Assembly: GCA_951799405.1 (NCBI GenBank)
Contig: OX637353.1
Coordinates: 11,160,001 to 11,224,000 of the forward strand
Length of the DNA stretch: 64,000 bases
Direction of reading: 5' to 3'
Source of the DNA: Agapetus fuscipes
Taxonomy: Eukaryota > Arthropoda > Insecta > Trichoptera > Glossosomatidae
The position numbers were made by a program, and so were the translations under genes. Shown here one piece after another: positions 1 through 10,504 of the stretch (positions within the stretch are counted from its first letter, which is position 1; the number at the start of each line of letters is the position of its first letter). The notes under the pieces were generated by a model. It did not search any database. It saw only the letters and a list, made by a program, of their open reading frames with translations, and was not told the origin of the DNA.

Positions 1-800
1 GCCAGCGCACCTCTGGGGCTAGATACGCCACCACTCAAACTTTCTTCTTCGGCGCTTTACGACATCACTTTTGGATTTTTTTTAAATAAAATCTTGTCAT
101 AAGCATGTAACATAACCTCAAAGTGACATTTATTTGTAACACCAAAACAAACCGGTATAAATTCACAGAAACAACATCTCCCACACTCTATTTCTTCAAA
201 TGAACTTGATTTTTGTGTTTTGTGACTAAACATTCAGCAAAGAACAGTTAGTTTTATTTATTTTTAAGAGATAAAAATTTCTGAGTGTCCATGACAAAAA
301 TTATTATTGTTCGCACACAAAGCGCTGAATATCCGGTCATATCCTGGCGGGAGGTGGAGGGGGGGGGGGTCGTTAGAATAAGGAGGCTTTTATTGTGAGT
401 GAAGGGGTGAGGGGGGGTGTGTAATCGTTCTGAGAGGTGGGTGACGTTAGGACGGTAGCCGAGGGGGGGGGGGGGGGCGTACAGGGTTTGGTTAGGGGTA
501 GGAGTCTACAGTCTGGTTGGACCGTTCCATATTCTAGTAATAACCGATTCAGACTGTTAACTGAAAAGTAATGAGTTCATTTCCCACATTTCAATAAACT
601 TACCATATATATTATACTAGCAGACTGACCGTGCTGCGCACGGCTGTCTGCTAGGCCCTTCGGGCAGTGTAAGTCTGGCTTCGCATTAATTTTTCCTCAC
701 ACCTCCTTCATAGTAATTAAATGCTTTAAGAAGTAATTTGAAAAAAAATTGCGGTAAAAGGGTTATTTAGTTCTTTCATGTTCTGAGTAGCTTGTATGAA
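1..800. other. Non-coding, no gene seen
   Basis: No convincing ORF or splice-bounded exon is visible. There are G-rich homopolymer runs near 358-370 and 462-477, and otherwise AT-rich unique-looking sequence. Confidence 0.5.
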
Positions 801-3175
801 GCATGAGGTATGAGTCTGACCTCCCATAGGTACCTTAAAAAATGGTCACTGAACGAATGTTTCTCTGTTTCTGAAAAGGCCGGCAAAAGTTGTAGGGCTT
901 ATGGTCAAGAGAGGCTGAAATTTTTATTTGTAATTACACATGCAGCGTTTGTAAGCGCAAACTCACTCATGTCTGCTTGGGGGCATGCATTCAATATGAA
1001 TTATAAAATGTATGTATGCAACTTAGATTTATATTCTAAAATTAAAAACATCAAGTGCCACAATTATATGTTAGCGTGAAAAAACATTTGCCAGCCTGAG
1101 CGTGTGAATTATATTTGAATTGATTTGCATTGAATATGAATTATAAAATGTATCTATGCAACTTAGATTAATATTCTAATATTAAAAACATCAAGTGCCA
1201 CAATTATATGTTAGCGTGAAAAAACATTTGCCAGCTTGTGGGTGTGCATTGTATTTGAATCATCAAATCTCTTTTGTGCAACTTTAGATTATAAATTAAG
1301 ATAACCGTTGTTTAAGGATTTTTCAAACTCAAATTCCTTGACTTTAGGGTTAGTATGAGGCTCACCACCCATATCGCATAAATGGGTTCACTTAACTAAT
1401 GTTCCCCCTGTTTCTGAAAAGGTCGGCAAAAGTTGCAGAGCTTACGTGCATGAGAGGCCTTAATTTTAATTTGTAAGTTCACATGCAGCATTTTTAAGCG
1501 GGAACTCACTCGTGTCTCCATGGAAGCATGCATTGAATATGAATTATAAAATGTATCTATTCAACTTAGATTTATATTCTAATATTAAAAACATCAAGTG
1601 CCACAATTATATGTTAGCGTGAAATGACATTTGCCAGCTTATGGGTGTGCATTTAATTTTAATCATCAAATAAGTTTTTTGGCAACTTTAGATTATAAAT
1701 TAAGATTAACGTTCATTAACAGGCCTTAATTTGAATTTGTAAGTTCACATACAGCATTTATAAGCGCGAATCCACTCGTGTCTCCAGGGGGGCATGCATT
1801 GAATATGAATTATAAAAGTTATTGTATCTGTGCAACTTAGATTATATATTCTAATATTTAAAAAAAATCAAGCGCCACAACTATATGTTAGCGTGAAATG
1901 ACATTTGCCAGTTTGTGGGCGTGCATTCAATTTGAATCATCATATAACTTTTTTTGCAACTTTAGAATGAATGGGATATCCAGAGTCATAATAAAAGCAG
2001 GACTTGCATGAAAAAGGTTATGACTCTGGATGAAATGAAAGAAGTGTGCAAGGACAGGAAGAAGTGGCGGCTAATCTGCAATGTTGATTTCTAATGTTGG
2101 TGTATTAATTTGCTACATTTTTTGCATAGGAAATTTCTGACTTTTTTGTATAGATTTCTTTGTAAGGTTTTGTTCTTTTATATATTTAAATGTAATTTTT
2201 TATTCATATTCCTTGACTTATAGGTTGGTATAAGGCTGACCACCCATACTGTAAAAATGGTTCACTTTGCCAATGTTACCCCTGTTTCAGGGAAGGTCGG
2301 CAAAAGTTGTGGGGCTTATGTTCATTTGAGGTTTGGATTTTATTTGTAAGTAAACATTCAGCATTTGTAAGCGCGAACTACACTTGTTGGTTTGTGGGCA
2401 TACATCTGAGAGCTTTAAATGAATATATCCTTGCAACTTAGATTATAGATTATAAATTAAATTTAACGTTGTTGAAGGATTTTTCAAACTCAAATTCCTT
2501 GACTTATATGTAAGTGTGAGCCTGTATATCCATATCGCAAAAAATGGTTCACTTGACAAATGTTTCCCCTGTTTTTGAAAAGGTTGGCAAAAGTTGCAGG
2601 GCTTATGTTCATTACAGGCCTTAAATTTAATTTGTTAGTTAACATGCAGCATTTATAAGCGCGAACCCACTCATGTCTCCAGGGGGGCATGCATTGAATA
2701 TGAATTATAAAAGTTATTGTATCTGTGCAACTTAGATTATATATTCTAATATTTAAAAAAAATCAAGCGCCACAACTATATGTTAGCGTGAAATGACATT
2801 TGCCAGTTTGTGGGCGTGCATTCAATTTGAATCATCAAATAACTTTTTTTGCAACTTTAGATTATAAATTAAGATTACAGTTGTTTAAGGATTTTTCAAA
2901 CTCAAATTCCTTGACTTAAGGGTTAGTATGAGGCTTACCACCCATATCGCATAAATGGGTTCACTTAACAAATGTGTCCCTTGTTTCTGAAAAGGTCAGC
3001 AAAAGTTGCAGGGCTTATGGTCATGAGAGGCTGAAATTTTTATTTGTAAATACACATGCAGCATTTGTGCAGGAGTGCATTGAATATGAATTATAAATGT
3101 TAATGCGTCTATGCAACTTAGATTGTATATTGTAATAATACTTAAAAAAAATTAAATGCCGCAATAAGTATGGTT
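800..3175 (+). mobile_element. Nest of degenerate RTE 3'-tail copies
   Basis: At least six diverged plus-strand copies of the RTE 3' tail follow one another. They are recognisable by the contact-TGACC, GGTTCACTT, CAGGGAAGG-like and GCAACTTAGATTATA landmarks. Copies near 1791 and 2686 share about 180 bases almost identically. A younger 5'-truncated RTE end (about 1973-2455) carries the last codons of the RTE ORF. It interrupts an older copy, whose sequence resumes with ATTATAAATTAA near 2450. Several copies belong to an older subfamily with an extra segment containing GCCACAATTATATGTTAGCG. Confidence 0.75.
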
Positions 3176-3648
3176 TCATATAAAAAGTTGACCTAATTGA
3201 TCGTCATTATTTCTAAAAAATACATGTTATAACTGGTTGAAGTATAATTTTGAAATGAATAAAAAATATAGGTAGGTAGGTACTCAACGGAATTCAACCG
3301 AAAAAGAATCGACTTGGCAATGGCAACGATGGCAACTTTGAAGCCTATGTTGAAGCGCTGGCAATTTATTTGAAATTCGAATGTCAAAATGAGTTTTGTT
3401 TCTCGCATAGGTTTTACATAAAAAGGTGTTGTGATTGATCATGTTTATTTATTTAAAAAGCAACAATTTAAAATCTACTAATGATGAGGAAGCACATCCC
3501 AAGTCCTGAACAATATTTGTTGTGAATATGACGTGCATCTGTTCAGGAGTTCTTCAGTTTGAATGCCATTAACGCACAATTATTTTGTATGGGGAGGCCG
3601 TTGAATTTTATATTATAGGGGATATAGGGGATGTAATTTATTATTCAT
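3176..3648. other. Non-coding, nothing recognised
   Basis: AT-rich sequence with no credible coding frame or repeat family that I recognise. Confidence 0.4.
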
Positions 3649-3893
3649 ATTCCTTGACTTATAGGTTGGTATGAGGCTGACCACCCATACTGTAAAAAAT
3701 GGTTCACTTTGCCAATGTCACCCCTGTTTCAGGGAAGGTCGGCAAAAGTTGTGGGGCTTATGTTCATTTGAGGTTTGGATTTTATTTGTAAGTACACATT
3801 CAGCATTTGTAAGCGCGAACTACACTTGTTGGTTTGTGGGCATACATCTGAGAGCTTTAAATGAATATATCCTTGCAACTTAGATTATAGATT
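3649..3893 (+). mobile_element. RTE 3'-tail copy
   Basis: Starts at the TTCCTTGACTTATAGG boundary and ends in GCAACTTAGATTATAGATTA. It is almost identical to the tail at 8570-8816, so it is relatively young. Confidence 0.85.
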
Positions 3894-4638
3894 ATTATAG
3901 AGGCACGAAAAAATTTTTTTTTTGTAGGGAGGCAACTTTTAAAAATTACGTGCCTACCCCCCCCCCCCCCACGTCGACAGATTTCTGTACGGACAAAATA
4001 TGCTTTTGAAAATTACGTGTCTACCCCCCCCCCTCGATGACATCTTTTGGTCATACCAGTATAGTGTTGCGGCCCGCGTAGATTTTGAAATATATCTATG
4101 TGGCCCGAAGACAAAAAAGGTTGAGTATCATTGATCTAGGTACATCAACAGTAAGAGTTTATGGTTTGTCAATATGTTGGCACTTCATTTTATAAATGAG
4201 GTCTGTACATTTGTGAATGCCAAACTTTTTTCTCGGCGAGCAACCGTCAGTCTTGTATGGGACTTATGTCCTTAGAAACCTATAACAAAATATTTGTATG
4301 CATTTACCCTAGCAACCCGGCTGAGTGACGACACAATATTGTCTATGTCAATTCACGTGCGGACTTCATTGCCGCAGCTCGTACATGCGATAAGTTCACT
4401 TTTTCACCAAGTTTCACAGTTTTGATTCACTGAATATTTTTATTCAAGTAATAAAATAAACACATGTTTGGCCTACATGTAGTCCATGTCTTGTGGACTA
4501 TAGGAATAGGATCTATATCTACATATCTTGCTGGACTAAATAAAAGACAGAAGCATGTTAGGTCTTCAATTTTTATAATCCTTATAAAATAAACCAAAAG
4601 CTAACAAGTATTTTTACAAAACAATGACAAGGCAATGA
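3894..4638. other. Non-coding with C-rich runs
   Basis: Two diverged copies of a short segment (AAAATTACGTG followed by TCTACC or CCTACC and a C run) occur at 3945-3972 and 4008-4032. The sequence GTGTTGCGGCCCGCGTAG near 4070 resembles the end of a hAT-type element, but no partner end was found. Otherwise nothing is recognised. Confidence 0.4.
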
Positions 4639-4935
4639 GGTCCGTAGCTCAGTGGTAACACTGCGGACTCTGAATGGGAAGGTTGTGGGTTCGAATCCCT
4701 GCGGAGCACAAAAACTATACCATTTATATTTTCAAATTTGCTCTTCGCTGGGTTGAAAAATTCATAAACCTTTACCAATGACCGGTCACCAAAGGTCCAT
4801 CCAGCCTTACAGCAACTGGGTCTTTCTTGAGTTTTGGCGCTTTCTACAGCGAAGACCAAGCTCGCAGAGGGCTCTTGGGGTGTGATACACACAAAAACAG
4901 CGCTCACCTAATAAATCAGCGTAATTTTTTTTTTT
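4639..4935 (+). mobile_element. tRNA-derived SINE (family I)
   Basis: The head has a pol III A box (TAGCTCAGTGG) and B box (GGTTCGAATCC). It is followed by the family body (CTTCGCTGGGTTGAAAAATT, CCAGCCTTACAGCAACTGGG) and an end with AACAGCGCTCACC and a T-rich/A-rich run. It is a SINE and not a tRNA gene, because no cloverleaf follows and the same body recurs elsewhere in the window. Confidence 0.88.
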
Positions 4936-4973
4936 AAGGCAAGACTGCTATGATATATAAAGTTTATTCATTA

Positions 4974-5068
4974 TCGTCTTCATCTTCGTCATCTGATTCA
5001 TCATCATCTTCGTCATCTGATTCATCATCTTCTATTTTTTTTTTCTGAGCATCGGTATCATCATCACT

Positions 5069-5110
<42 letters not shown>

Positions 5111-5384
5111 TTCCTGGCTGTTCTCATCATCTGATTCTTGCTTTTTATTTTTTTGTGTTTTATTATTTGTGGAGAGTTTCTGTTTCTTTTTAGGAGCTTC
5201 ATCTTCATCATCACTTTTATCATCACCATCCTCCTCACTGTCCTCGTCATCTGATTTTTGAATTTAGTTTTTCTTTGTCTCATTATCATTTTGGGAGAGT
5301 TTCTGTTTCTTCTTTGGAACTTCTTCTTCATCATCGTTGTTGACATCACTTGTATCATCTTCATCATCTTCCAGTTCAAAATCA
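4974..5384 (-). pseudogene. Acidic, lysine-motif terminal exon with in-frame stop
   Basis: On the minus strand a good acceptor (TTTTTTCAG) at 5385-5387 opens a frame beginning DFELEDDEDDTSD. It contains two copies of the basic motif PKKKQKLS (NLS-like) separated by Asp/Glu/Ser-rich stretches and a run of about eleven Asp. A TAA at 5264-5266 interrupts it after 39 codons. The same frame stays open for about 95 more acidic codons to a TAA at 4974-4976 that overlaps an AATAAA signal. Either the protein ends early and the rest is 3' UTR, or the stop is recent. Such tails are common on nucleolar and chromatin proteins, and I do not recognise the family. It may be the last exon of the gene whose exons lie at 9170-11567, but the splice phase requires at least one unseen exon between them. 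Confidence 0.5.
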
Positions 5385-5967
5385 CTGAAAAAAGTACAAA
5401 GAAAATGATTACTTTGAGGTCTAAGTGTCTGGTACATTTATTTATTAACTAGCTGACCCCGCAGATTTTATCCTGCCTTTTTTTTATAAATGAGATTCAA
5501 TAGTTTTGTGGATTTGTAAATTTGGGAATGGCTGTTCTTCAGAAAATGGAAAAGATGAGCGAAGAAATCTTATTTTGAAGTGATCATTGTAACTATTGTA
5601 GTGAGACGGCATCGCCCAATAACTTACAACAATTGAGCGTGCATATTTTCATGGACATTATATCAAATGAAATTGGGCTCATTTAAAGATATTGAAGTAC
5701 TATGGATTGCAGTTATGAAAGATGTTGTAGCCTTTAAAATTTCAGGAGGTGTATATGAAAGTTGTATATCTTTTGTCATTTTCACACTGTAATTGGTATT
5801 TCAACCATAATTTCATTGCTTAATCCCAATAAAAGAATGCTGTCGTTCTATTGGGCAGAAGGAAACGTTTTCTGTGTACATCTCAAAAATAATTAAATTA
5901 TCATTTATAGGTTTTAATGATGCTTTAAATAAAGCTAGTTGAAATCGTTGATGTATAGTGTATACAT
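5385..5967. other. Intron-like, nothing recognised
   Basis: AT-rich. Near 5450 there is a CTAGCTGACCCCGCAGATTT segment of the type often seen at the ends of animal retroposons, but no body could be assigned. Confidence 0.35.
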
Positions 5968-6066
5968 ATTTAAAATCAAAGTATTTTTTATTAAACGTTG
6001 TTTTATTTTCACAATATAATATTGTGAAAATAAAACAACGTTTATAAAAATACTTTGATTTTAAAT
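5968..6066. repeat. Near-perfect 99-bp AT-rich palindrome
   Basis: Left arm 5968-6017 and right arm 6019-6066 are reverse complements over about 48 bases. They differ by a two-base length difference and have essentially no loop (CACAATAT-A-ATATTGTG at the centre). It would form a very stable cruciform or RNA hairpin. It lies about 90 bp upstream of an RTE insertion. Confidence 0.9.
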
Positions 6067-6157
6067 AAAATGAATTTTCACTGTGTGAAACACAAACCCT
6101 ACAATATGTATACATATTGATTGATATTAGAAGAAATAAAATCAATAAGATAATTTA

Positions 6158-6960
6158 GGGTATGTATGGAAGCGAGGCCTGGACGGTGAATGAAAGTGAA
6201 ATTAGTAAAGTCCATACTGTTGAAATGGACTTTCTAAGAAGTATGATTGGGAAAAAACGGGATGACAGGGTGAGGAATGATTTTGTAAGAGAAGAATGTG
6301 GTGCAAGAGAAAGTGTGAAAGTGAAGATTAAAAGAAGTTTGTTAAGATGGTTTGGGCATATGGAGAGAATGAATGAGGAAAAACTGATGAAGAAAGTATA
6401 TGTTGGTAGAATAGATGGATGTCGTGGTAGAGGAAGACCGAGAAAGGTATGGATGGACCAAATATCCGAAATTGCGAATGAATGGAATATCCAGAGTCAT
6501 AATAAAAGAAGAGCTTGTATGAAGAAGGTTATGACTCTGGAGGAAATGAAAGAAGTATGTAAGGATAGAAAGAAATGGCGGTTGATCTGTGATGTTGGCG
6601 GCTGGGGTTTGTTAAAGTAAAATCGGTTTTATGATTTAGTTTTTTATGTCCATGTATAATGTTTATATTGTTATTTATTGATTTTAAAAAATGTAATTTG
6701 TCATGTATGTTCCTTGACTTATAGGTTGTTATGCGGCTGACCACCCATACTGTAAAAATTGGTTCACTTTGCCAATGTCACCCTTGTTTCAGGGAAGGAC
6801 GGCAAGAGTTGCAAGGCTTATGTTCATTTGAGATTGGGTTTTTATATTGTAGGTCCACATGCGGCATGTGTTAGCGCGAAATTATACATATCTGCTTGTG
6901 GGAATGCATTTAATATAAAACTTAAATGATATATATCTTTGCAGCTTAGATTAGATTAGA
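6158..6960 (+). mobile_element. 5'-truncated RTE retrotransposon
   Basis: Begins abruptly inside the ORF, at MYGSEAWTV, and keeps 152 in-frame codons of the post-RT C-terminus. These include the LRWFGH and [12 protein letters not shown] motifs, up to a stop at 6618-6620. The 3' UTR and tail follow, ending in CTTAGATTAGATTAGATTAG. The truncation at the 5' side is typical of target-primed reverse transcription. Confidence 0.9.
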
Positions 6961-7257
6961 TTAGGGTAGATCATTGTTTTGGATGTCCATATTATTGTTT
7001 ATTGATTTTAAAAACATAATTTATTGTGTATGTTCCTTGACTTATAGGTTGGTTTGCGGCTGACCACCCATGCTGCAGAAAATGATTCACTTTGCCAATG
7101 GCACACCTGTTTCAGGGAAGGTCGGCAAGAGTTGTTGGGCTTATGTTCATTTGAGATTGGGTTTTTATATTGTAGGTCCACATGCGGCATGTGTTAGCGC
7201 GAAATTATACATATCTGCTTGTGGGAATGCATTTAATATAAATCTTAATAAATCTTA
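6961..7257 (+). mobile_element. RTE 3'-UTR and tail copy
   Basis: A second tail directly abuts the preceding copy, beginning with 3'-UTR sequence and ending AATCTTAATAAATCTTAG. It sits head to tail between two coding fragments. Confidence 0.85.
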
Positions 7258-7953
7258 GGTAATAATTTGAAGTTGAATGCAAGAAAGACGAAAGTTTTGA
7301 TTTTTGAAAGAGATGATGAAAATATGAATTATGAATTTAAAATTAATGGAATGAATGTTGATGTTGTAAATGAGTTTGTATATTTGGGAAGTAAGTTTGA
7401 AAAAGATGGAAGAATGGCCGGTGAATTTGAAAGAAGAATAATGAAAGGCAGGTGTGTACTGGGTGCGACCGCTTGCATCGCCAGGAACCAAAATCTCTCA
7501 AAAAATGTTAGATTGGCGGTGCACGATGGTATACTAGTGCCAACCTTGATGTATGGAAGTGAAGCCTGGACGGTGAGTGAAAGGGAAATTAGTAAAGTCC
7601 ATACAGTAGAAATGGACTATCTAAGAAGTATGATTGGGAAAAAACGAAGTGACAGGGTGAGGAATCATTTTGTAAGAGAAGAATGTGGTGTAAGGGAAAG
7701 TGTGAAAGTGAAGATTAAAAGAAGTATGTTAAGATGGTTCGGGCACTTGGAGAGAATGAGTGATGAAAGATTGACGAAGAAAGTATATATTGCTAGAATA
7801 GATGGATGTCGTGGTAGAGGAAGACCGAGAAAAGTATGGAAGGATCAAATCTCTGAAATAGCGAATGAATGGGATATCCAGAGTCATAATAAAAGGAGGA
7901 CTTGTATGAAAAAGGTTATGACTCTGGATGAAATGAAAGAAGTATGCAAGGAC

Positions 7954-8409
7954 TTGTCAACGACGTTAGCCATGTTGAAAGCACCGGTTCCCATAGATCA
8001 CCGAAGTTAAGCAACATTGGGCGTGGTCAGTACTTGGATGGGTGACCGCTCAGGTACATCGCGTGTCGTTGGCATCTCGGACCGGTCCGTAGTCCGTAGT
8101 GGCAACACTTCGGACTCGTAAATGGAAGGTTGTGGATTCGGATCCCGGCGGAGCACACAAAAATACCCTTAATATTTCGAATGTGCTCTTCGCTGGGTTG
8201 AAGAATTCATAAGCCTTTACCAATGACCGGTCACCAAGGGTCCATCCAGCCTTACAGCAACTGGGTCTTGCTTGAGTATTGGCGCTTTGTAGCGACGACC
8301 AAGCTCGTACACCTCTGCGGCACTACAACAAGTGTCATAGACCCCTAGAGTCTTCAGAATCTAGGGAGTCTCCCGCACAGGATTTTCTTAAAAAAAAAAA
8401 AAAAAAAAA
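7954..8409 (+). mobile_element. Chimeric 5S rRNA-tRNA SINE
   Basis: Inserted in an RTE ORF with a 6-bp AAGGAC target duplication (7948-7953 and 8410-8415). From 5' to 3' it has a full-length 5S-like head (7956-8074), a family I tRNA-derived region (A-box-like TAGTCCGTAGTGG, B-box-like GGATTCGGATCCC), and the family body. It ends with AGACCCCTAGAGTCT, GGGAGTCTCCCGCACAGG and a poly(A) of about 20. Other family I copies in this window lack the 5S part, so this is either the full parent form or a template-switch chimera. Confidence 0.9.
7956..8074 (+). rRNA. 5S rRNA-like sequence forming the head of a SINE
   Basis: About 119 bases follow animal 5S rRNA from end to end: a GTCAACGACG start, GATCACCGAAGTTAAGCAAC with the TFIIIA box A, TACTTGGATGGGTGACCGC covering box C, and a GCGTGTCGTTGGC end pairing with the start. 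It is diverged from a canonical gene in the first stem-loop region. It lies inside a retroposon with a target duplication and is not in a 5S array, so it is most likely a retroposed copy. It may still carry an internal pol III promoter. Confidence 0.85.
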
Positions 8410-8984
8410 AAGGACAGGAAGAAGTGGCGGCTAATCTGCAATGTTGATTTCTAATGTTGGTGTATTCATTTGCTACATTTTTTGCATAGGAAATTTTTGA
8501 CTTTTTTTGTACAGATTTCTTTGTAAGGTTTTGTTCTTTTTTATATTTAAATGTAATTTATTATTCACATTCCTTGACTTATAGGTTGGTATGAGGCTGA
8601 CCACCCATACTGTAAAAAATGGTTCACTTTGCCAATGTCACCCCTGTTTCAGGGAAGGTCGGCAAAAGTTGTGGGGCTTATGTTCATATGAGGTTTGGAT
8701 TTTATTTGTAAGTACACATTCAGCATTTGTAAGCGCGAACTACACTTGTTGGTTTGTGGGCATACATCTGAGAGCTTTAAATGAATATATCCTTGCAACT
8801 TAGATTATAGATTATAGATATAGTACTGGGCACATAACCTTTTGTTATTCTTATTTATTTAGTTTTATTTATTGAGAAAAGAAACACATGTTGACTTCTT
8901 TTATTTTTATTCCGGAAGTAACATTTTTAATTCTTCTTCTTCTATTTACTTAATGATGATGAACTGTGCACTTGGCTTGTAGCC

Positions 8985-9086
8985 AAGCGCACAGTGTGTC
9001 GTCTAGAACATGCTAGCTGGACAAAATTAGTCAATTAGACAAAATTTTGTCCAGCTAGCATGTTCTAGACGACACACTGTGCGCTT
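8985..9086. repeat. Perfect 44-bp inverted repeat (hairpin)
   Basis: The arms 8985-9028 and 9043-9086 are exact reverse complements, with a 14-base loop (AGTCAATTAGACAA). No mismatch was seen. It lies about 80 bp past a splice donor of the unidentified minus-strand gene, so it would be transcribed in an intron. It could be a foldback element or an RNA hairpin precursor. Confidence 0.95.
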
Positions 9087-9169
9087 GACTTGAGATGGGT
9101 TGGCAAGCGTGTGGAAGCCCCATGAACTTTACACCTAGTATGATTTTTTTCATAATACTCAGCTCTGAC

Positions 9170-9262
9170 CTTGGGATCCGACTGCTCCTCCACCTGGCCC
9201 TTGTTGGCTTCCAAGGTCACCGACAGCAGGTCAACGATGGACTTGATTTTCAGCGCTTCATT
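9170..9262 (-). CDS. Exon of an unidentified gene
   Basis: Acceptor TTTCTCAG and donor AAG|GTCAGA bound 31 in-frame codons (NEALKIKSIVDLLSVTLEANKGQVEEQSDPK in two halves). The phase is 0 at both ends and joins cleanly to the exon at 9694-9879. The predicted segment is helical, Leu-rich and charged. I do not recognise the family. Confidence 0.75.
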
Positions 9263-9693
9263 CTGAGAAATTCATGCCAGAGTTGAGCTTCATCATAAAA
9301 CTAATGATATTATTATACATTTTGAATGTTTATAATATCTATGGAACATTTATAATATCTAGGGATGTCACACACAATCAACCTGTTAAAAGTGCTCTAC
9401 ACTCTGTGCTCCTGGTAGATCCCTAACAAAGCTACTTTTAACCCTTCAACTGCGGGCGATACACATAGGCGTCAAGTGTTAACTTGAATACAGTGCGGCT
9501 TTCAATCATATACGTCATCCAACTTTCAACTCATCCCTGACATCTGTGTTCAAGAATTCAGAAGTCTGCCAGTGGAAATATTGACAGTGGGGGTATTCAT
9601 ACAGCCAGAATATTCAGAAGTGAAAAGGTTAAAGTGGCGCTGGGCAGAATATGGTGATACATTAAAAGATGAGCAGGATGTTCCCTGACTTAC

Positions 9694-9879
9694 TTTGTTG
9701 GGTGTGAGTATTGGCATTGATGTGTATCCAGTGACTATCTCCACAATGTCCTCGGTCAGGTCAGGGTTGCCAGACCTGAGGAGGCAGTTCATGACATGGT
9801 GCTTAAACAGCAGCCGGCAGAAGGTCACGTACTTCACCTGGTTGGGCTCCAGGCCTGATGATTTGTTGCTAAAAGAGCC
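9694..9879 (-). CDS. Exon of an unidentified gene, 62 codons
   Basis: Acceptor CCTCTATTGTTGCAG and donor AAA|GTAAGTC bound a 186-bp exon, phase 0 on both sides. It begins GSFSNKSSGLEPNQVKYVTF and ends GYTSMPILTPNK. The GC-rich codon choice matches the conserved exons elsewhere in the window and contrasts with the AT-rich flanks, so this is very probably a real exon. The sequence looks like one helical-repeat (HEAT/ARM-like) segment. That is an impression only, and I cannot name the protein. Confidence 0.8.
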
Positions 9880-9945
9880 CTGCAACAATAGAGGAAATTG
9901 TGTTAATAATATTATATTCATTGATAAGGAGTTTTAATATTAGAA

Positions 9946-10138
9946 TGATTTATTAGGTGAGCGCTGTTTTTGTGTAAATCACACCTCAAGAGCCGTCTTC
10001 AAGCTTGGGCATCGCTATAGATGGCTATGGATTCTCAAGCAACACCCAGTTGCTGTAAGGCTAGACGGACCTTTGATAAAGGTTTATGAATTTTTCAACC
10101 TGGCGAAGAGCATATTTGAAAATATAATTTGTATTTTT
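9946..10138 (-). mobile_element. SINE family I, head missing
   Basis: Reverse-oriented body from AACAGCGCTCACCTAATAAA to the ATTTTCAAATATGCTCTTCGC segment. The tRNA-like head is absent. Confidence 0.8.
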
Positions 10139-10504
10139 AAGTATGTATCTGTTCACACAGTTATAATAATAATAATAATAATTTATTCATAAAACTGTTT
10201 TTCAGAAGATTAACATAAGGTGCAGCTTTTTAACTTAAGTAAGAAAATAATACATGTGCCTGAACTAGGAAAACCTGTGTCTCAGGCGTGGAGAGCTTCT
10301 ATACAATATATCTGTATAACTTTCTGATATTAATGATACACAAAAAATACTTAACATTACATTTTTACATGTCTCTGAACAAAATGAGTTAAAATATTGA
10401 AATAAATGTTATTTAAACTTAAAATGGAATAAGAGAATAATAATACATGTGCCTGAACTAGGAAAATCCTGTATCTCAGGCGGGGAGGGCTTTGTGAGCA
10501 ATAT
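10139..10504. repeat. TAA microsatellite and 65-bp direct duplication
   Basis: A (TAA)n run lies at 10163-10180. A segment with ACATGTGCCTGAACTAGGAA and CTCAGGCG occurs twice (about 10247-10312 and 10442-10503). This may be the 3' end of a LINE, but no coding sequence supports it. Confidence 0.5.

Larger units (their letters stand above)
7258..8816 (+). mobile_element. 5'-truncated RTE retrotransposon split by a SINE
   Basis: Begins at [18 protein letters not shown], just after the RT catalytic YADD region. It runs in frame through KEVCKD at 7953, is interrupted at 7954-8409, and resumes with AGGACAGGAAGAAGTGGCGG to the stop and tail (TTCCTTGACTTATAGG to ATTATAGATTA). The ORF is open apart from the insertion, so the copy is fairly young. 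Confidence 0.9.

Noticed and set aside
4639..4720. Possible tRNA genes at SINE heads (also 40853-40906, 44982-45056, 48618-48676, 57111-57185, 59041-59104)
   Set aside because: They have A and B boxes but no intact cloverleaf, and each continues into a shared SINE body.
5032..5385. 117-residue Met/Lys-rich minus-strand ORF
   Set aside because: It is an out-of-frame reading of the GAT-rich acidic exon. The acidic frame has the splice acceptor, codon pattern and stop next to the poly(A) signal.
7956..8074. Functional 5S rRNA gene
   Set aside because: It is diverged, single, and lies inside a retroposon with a target duplication.
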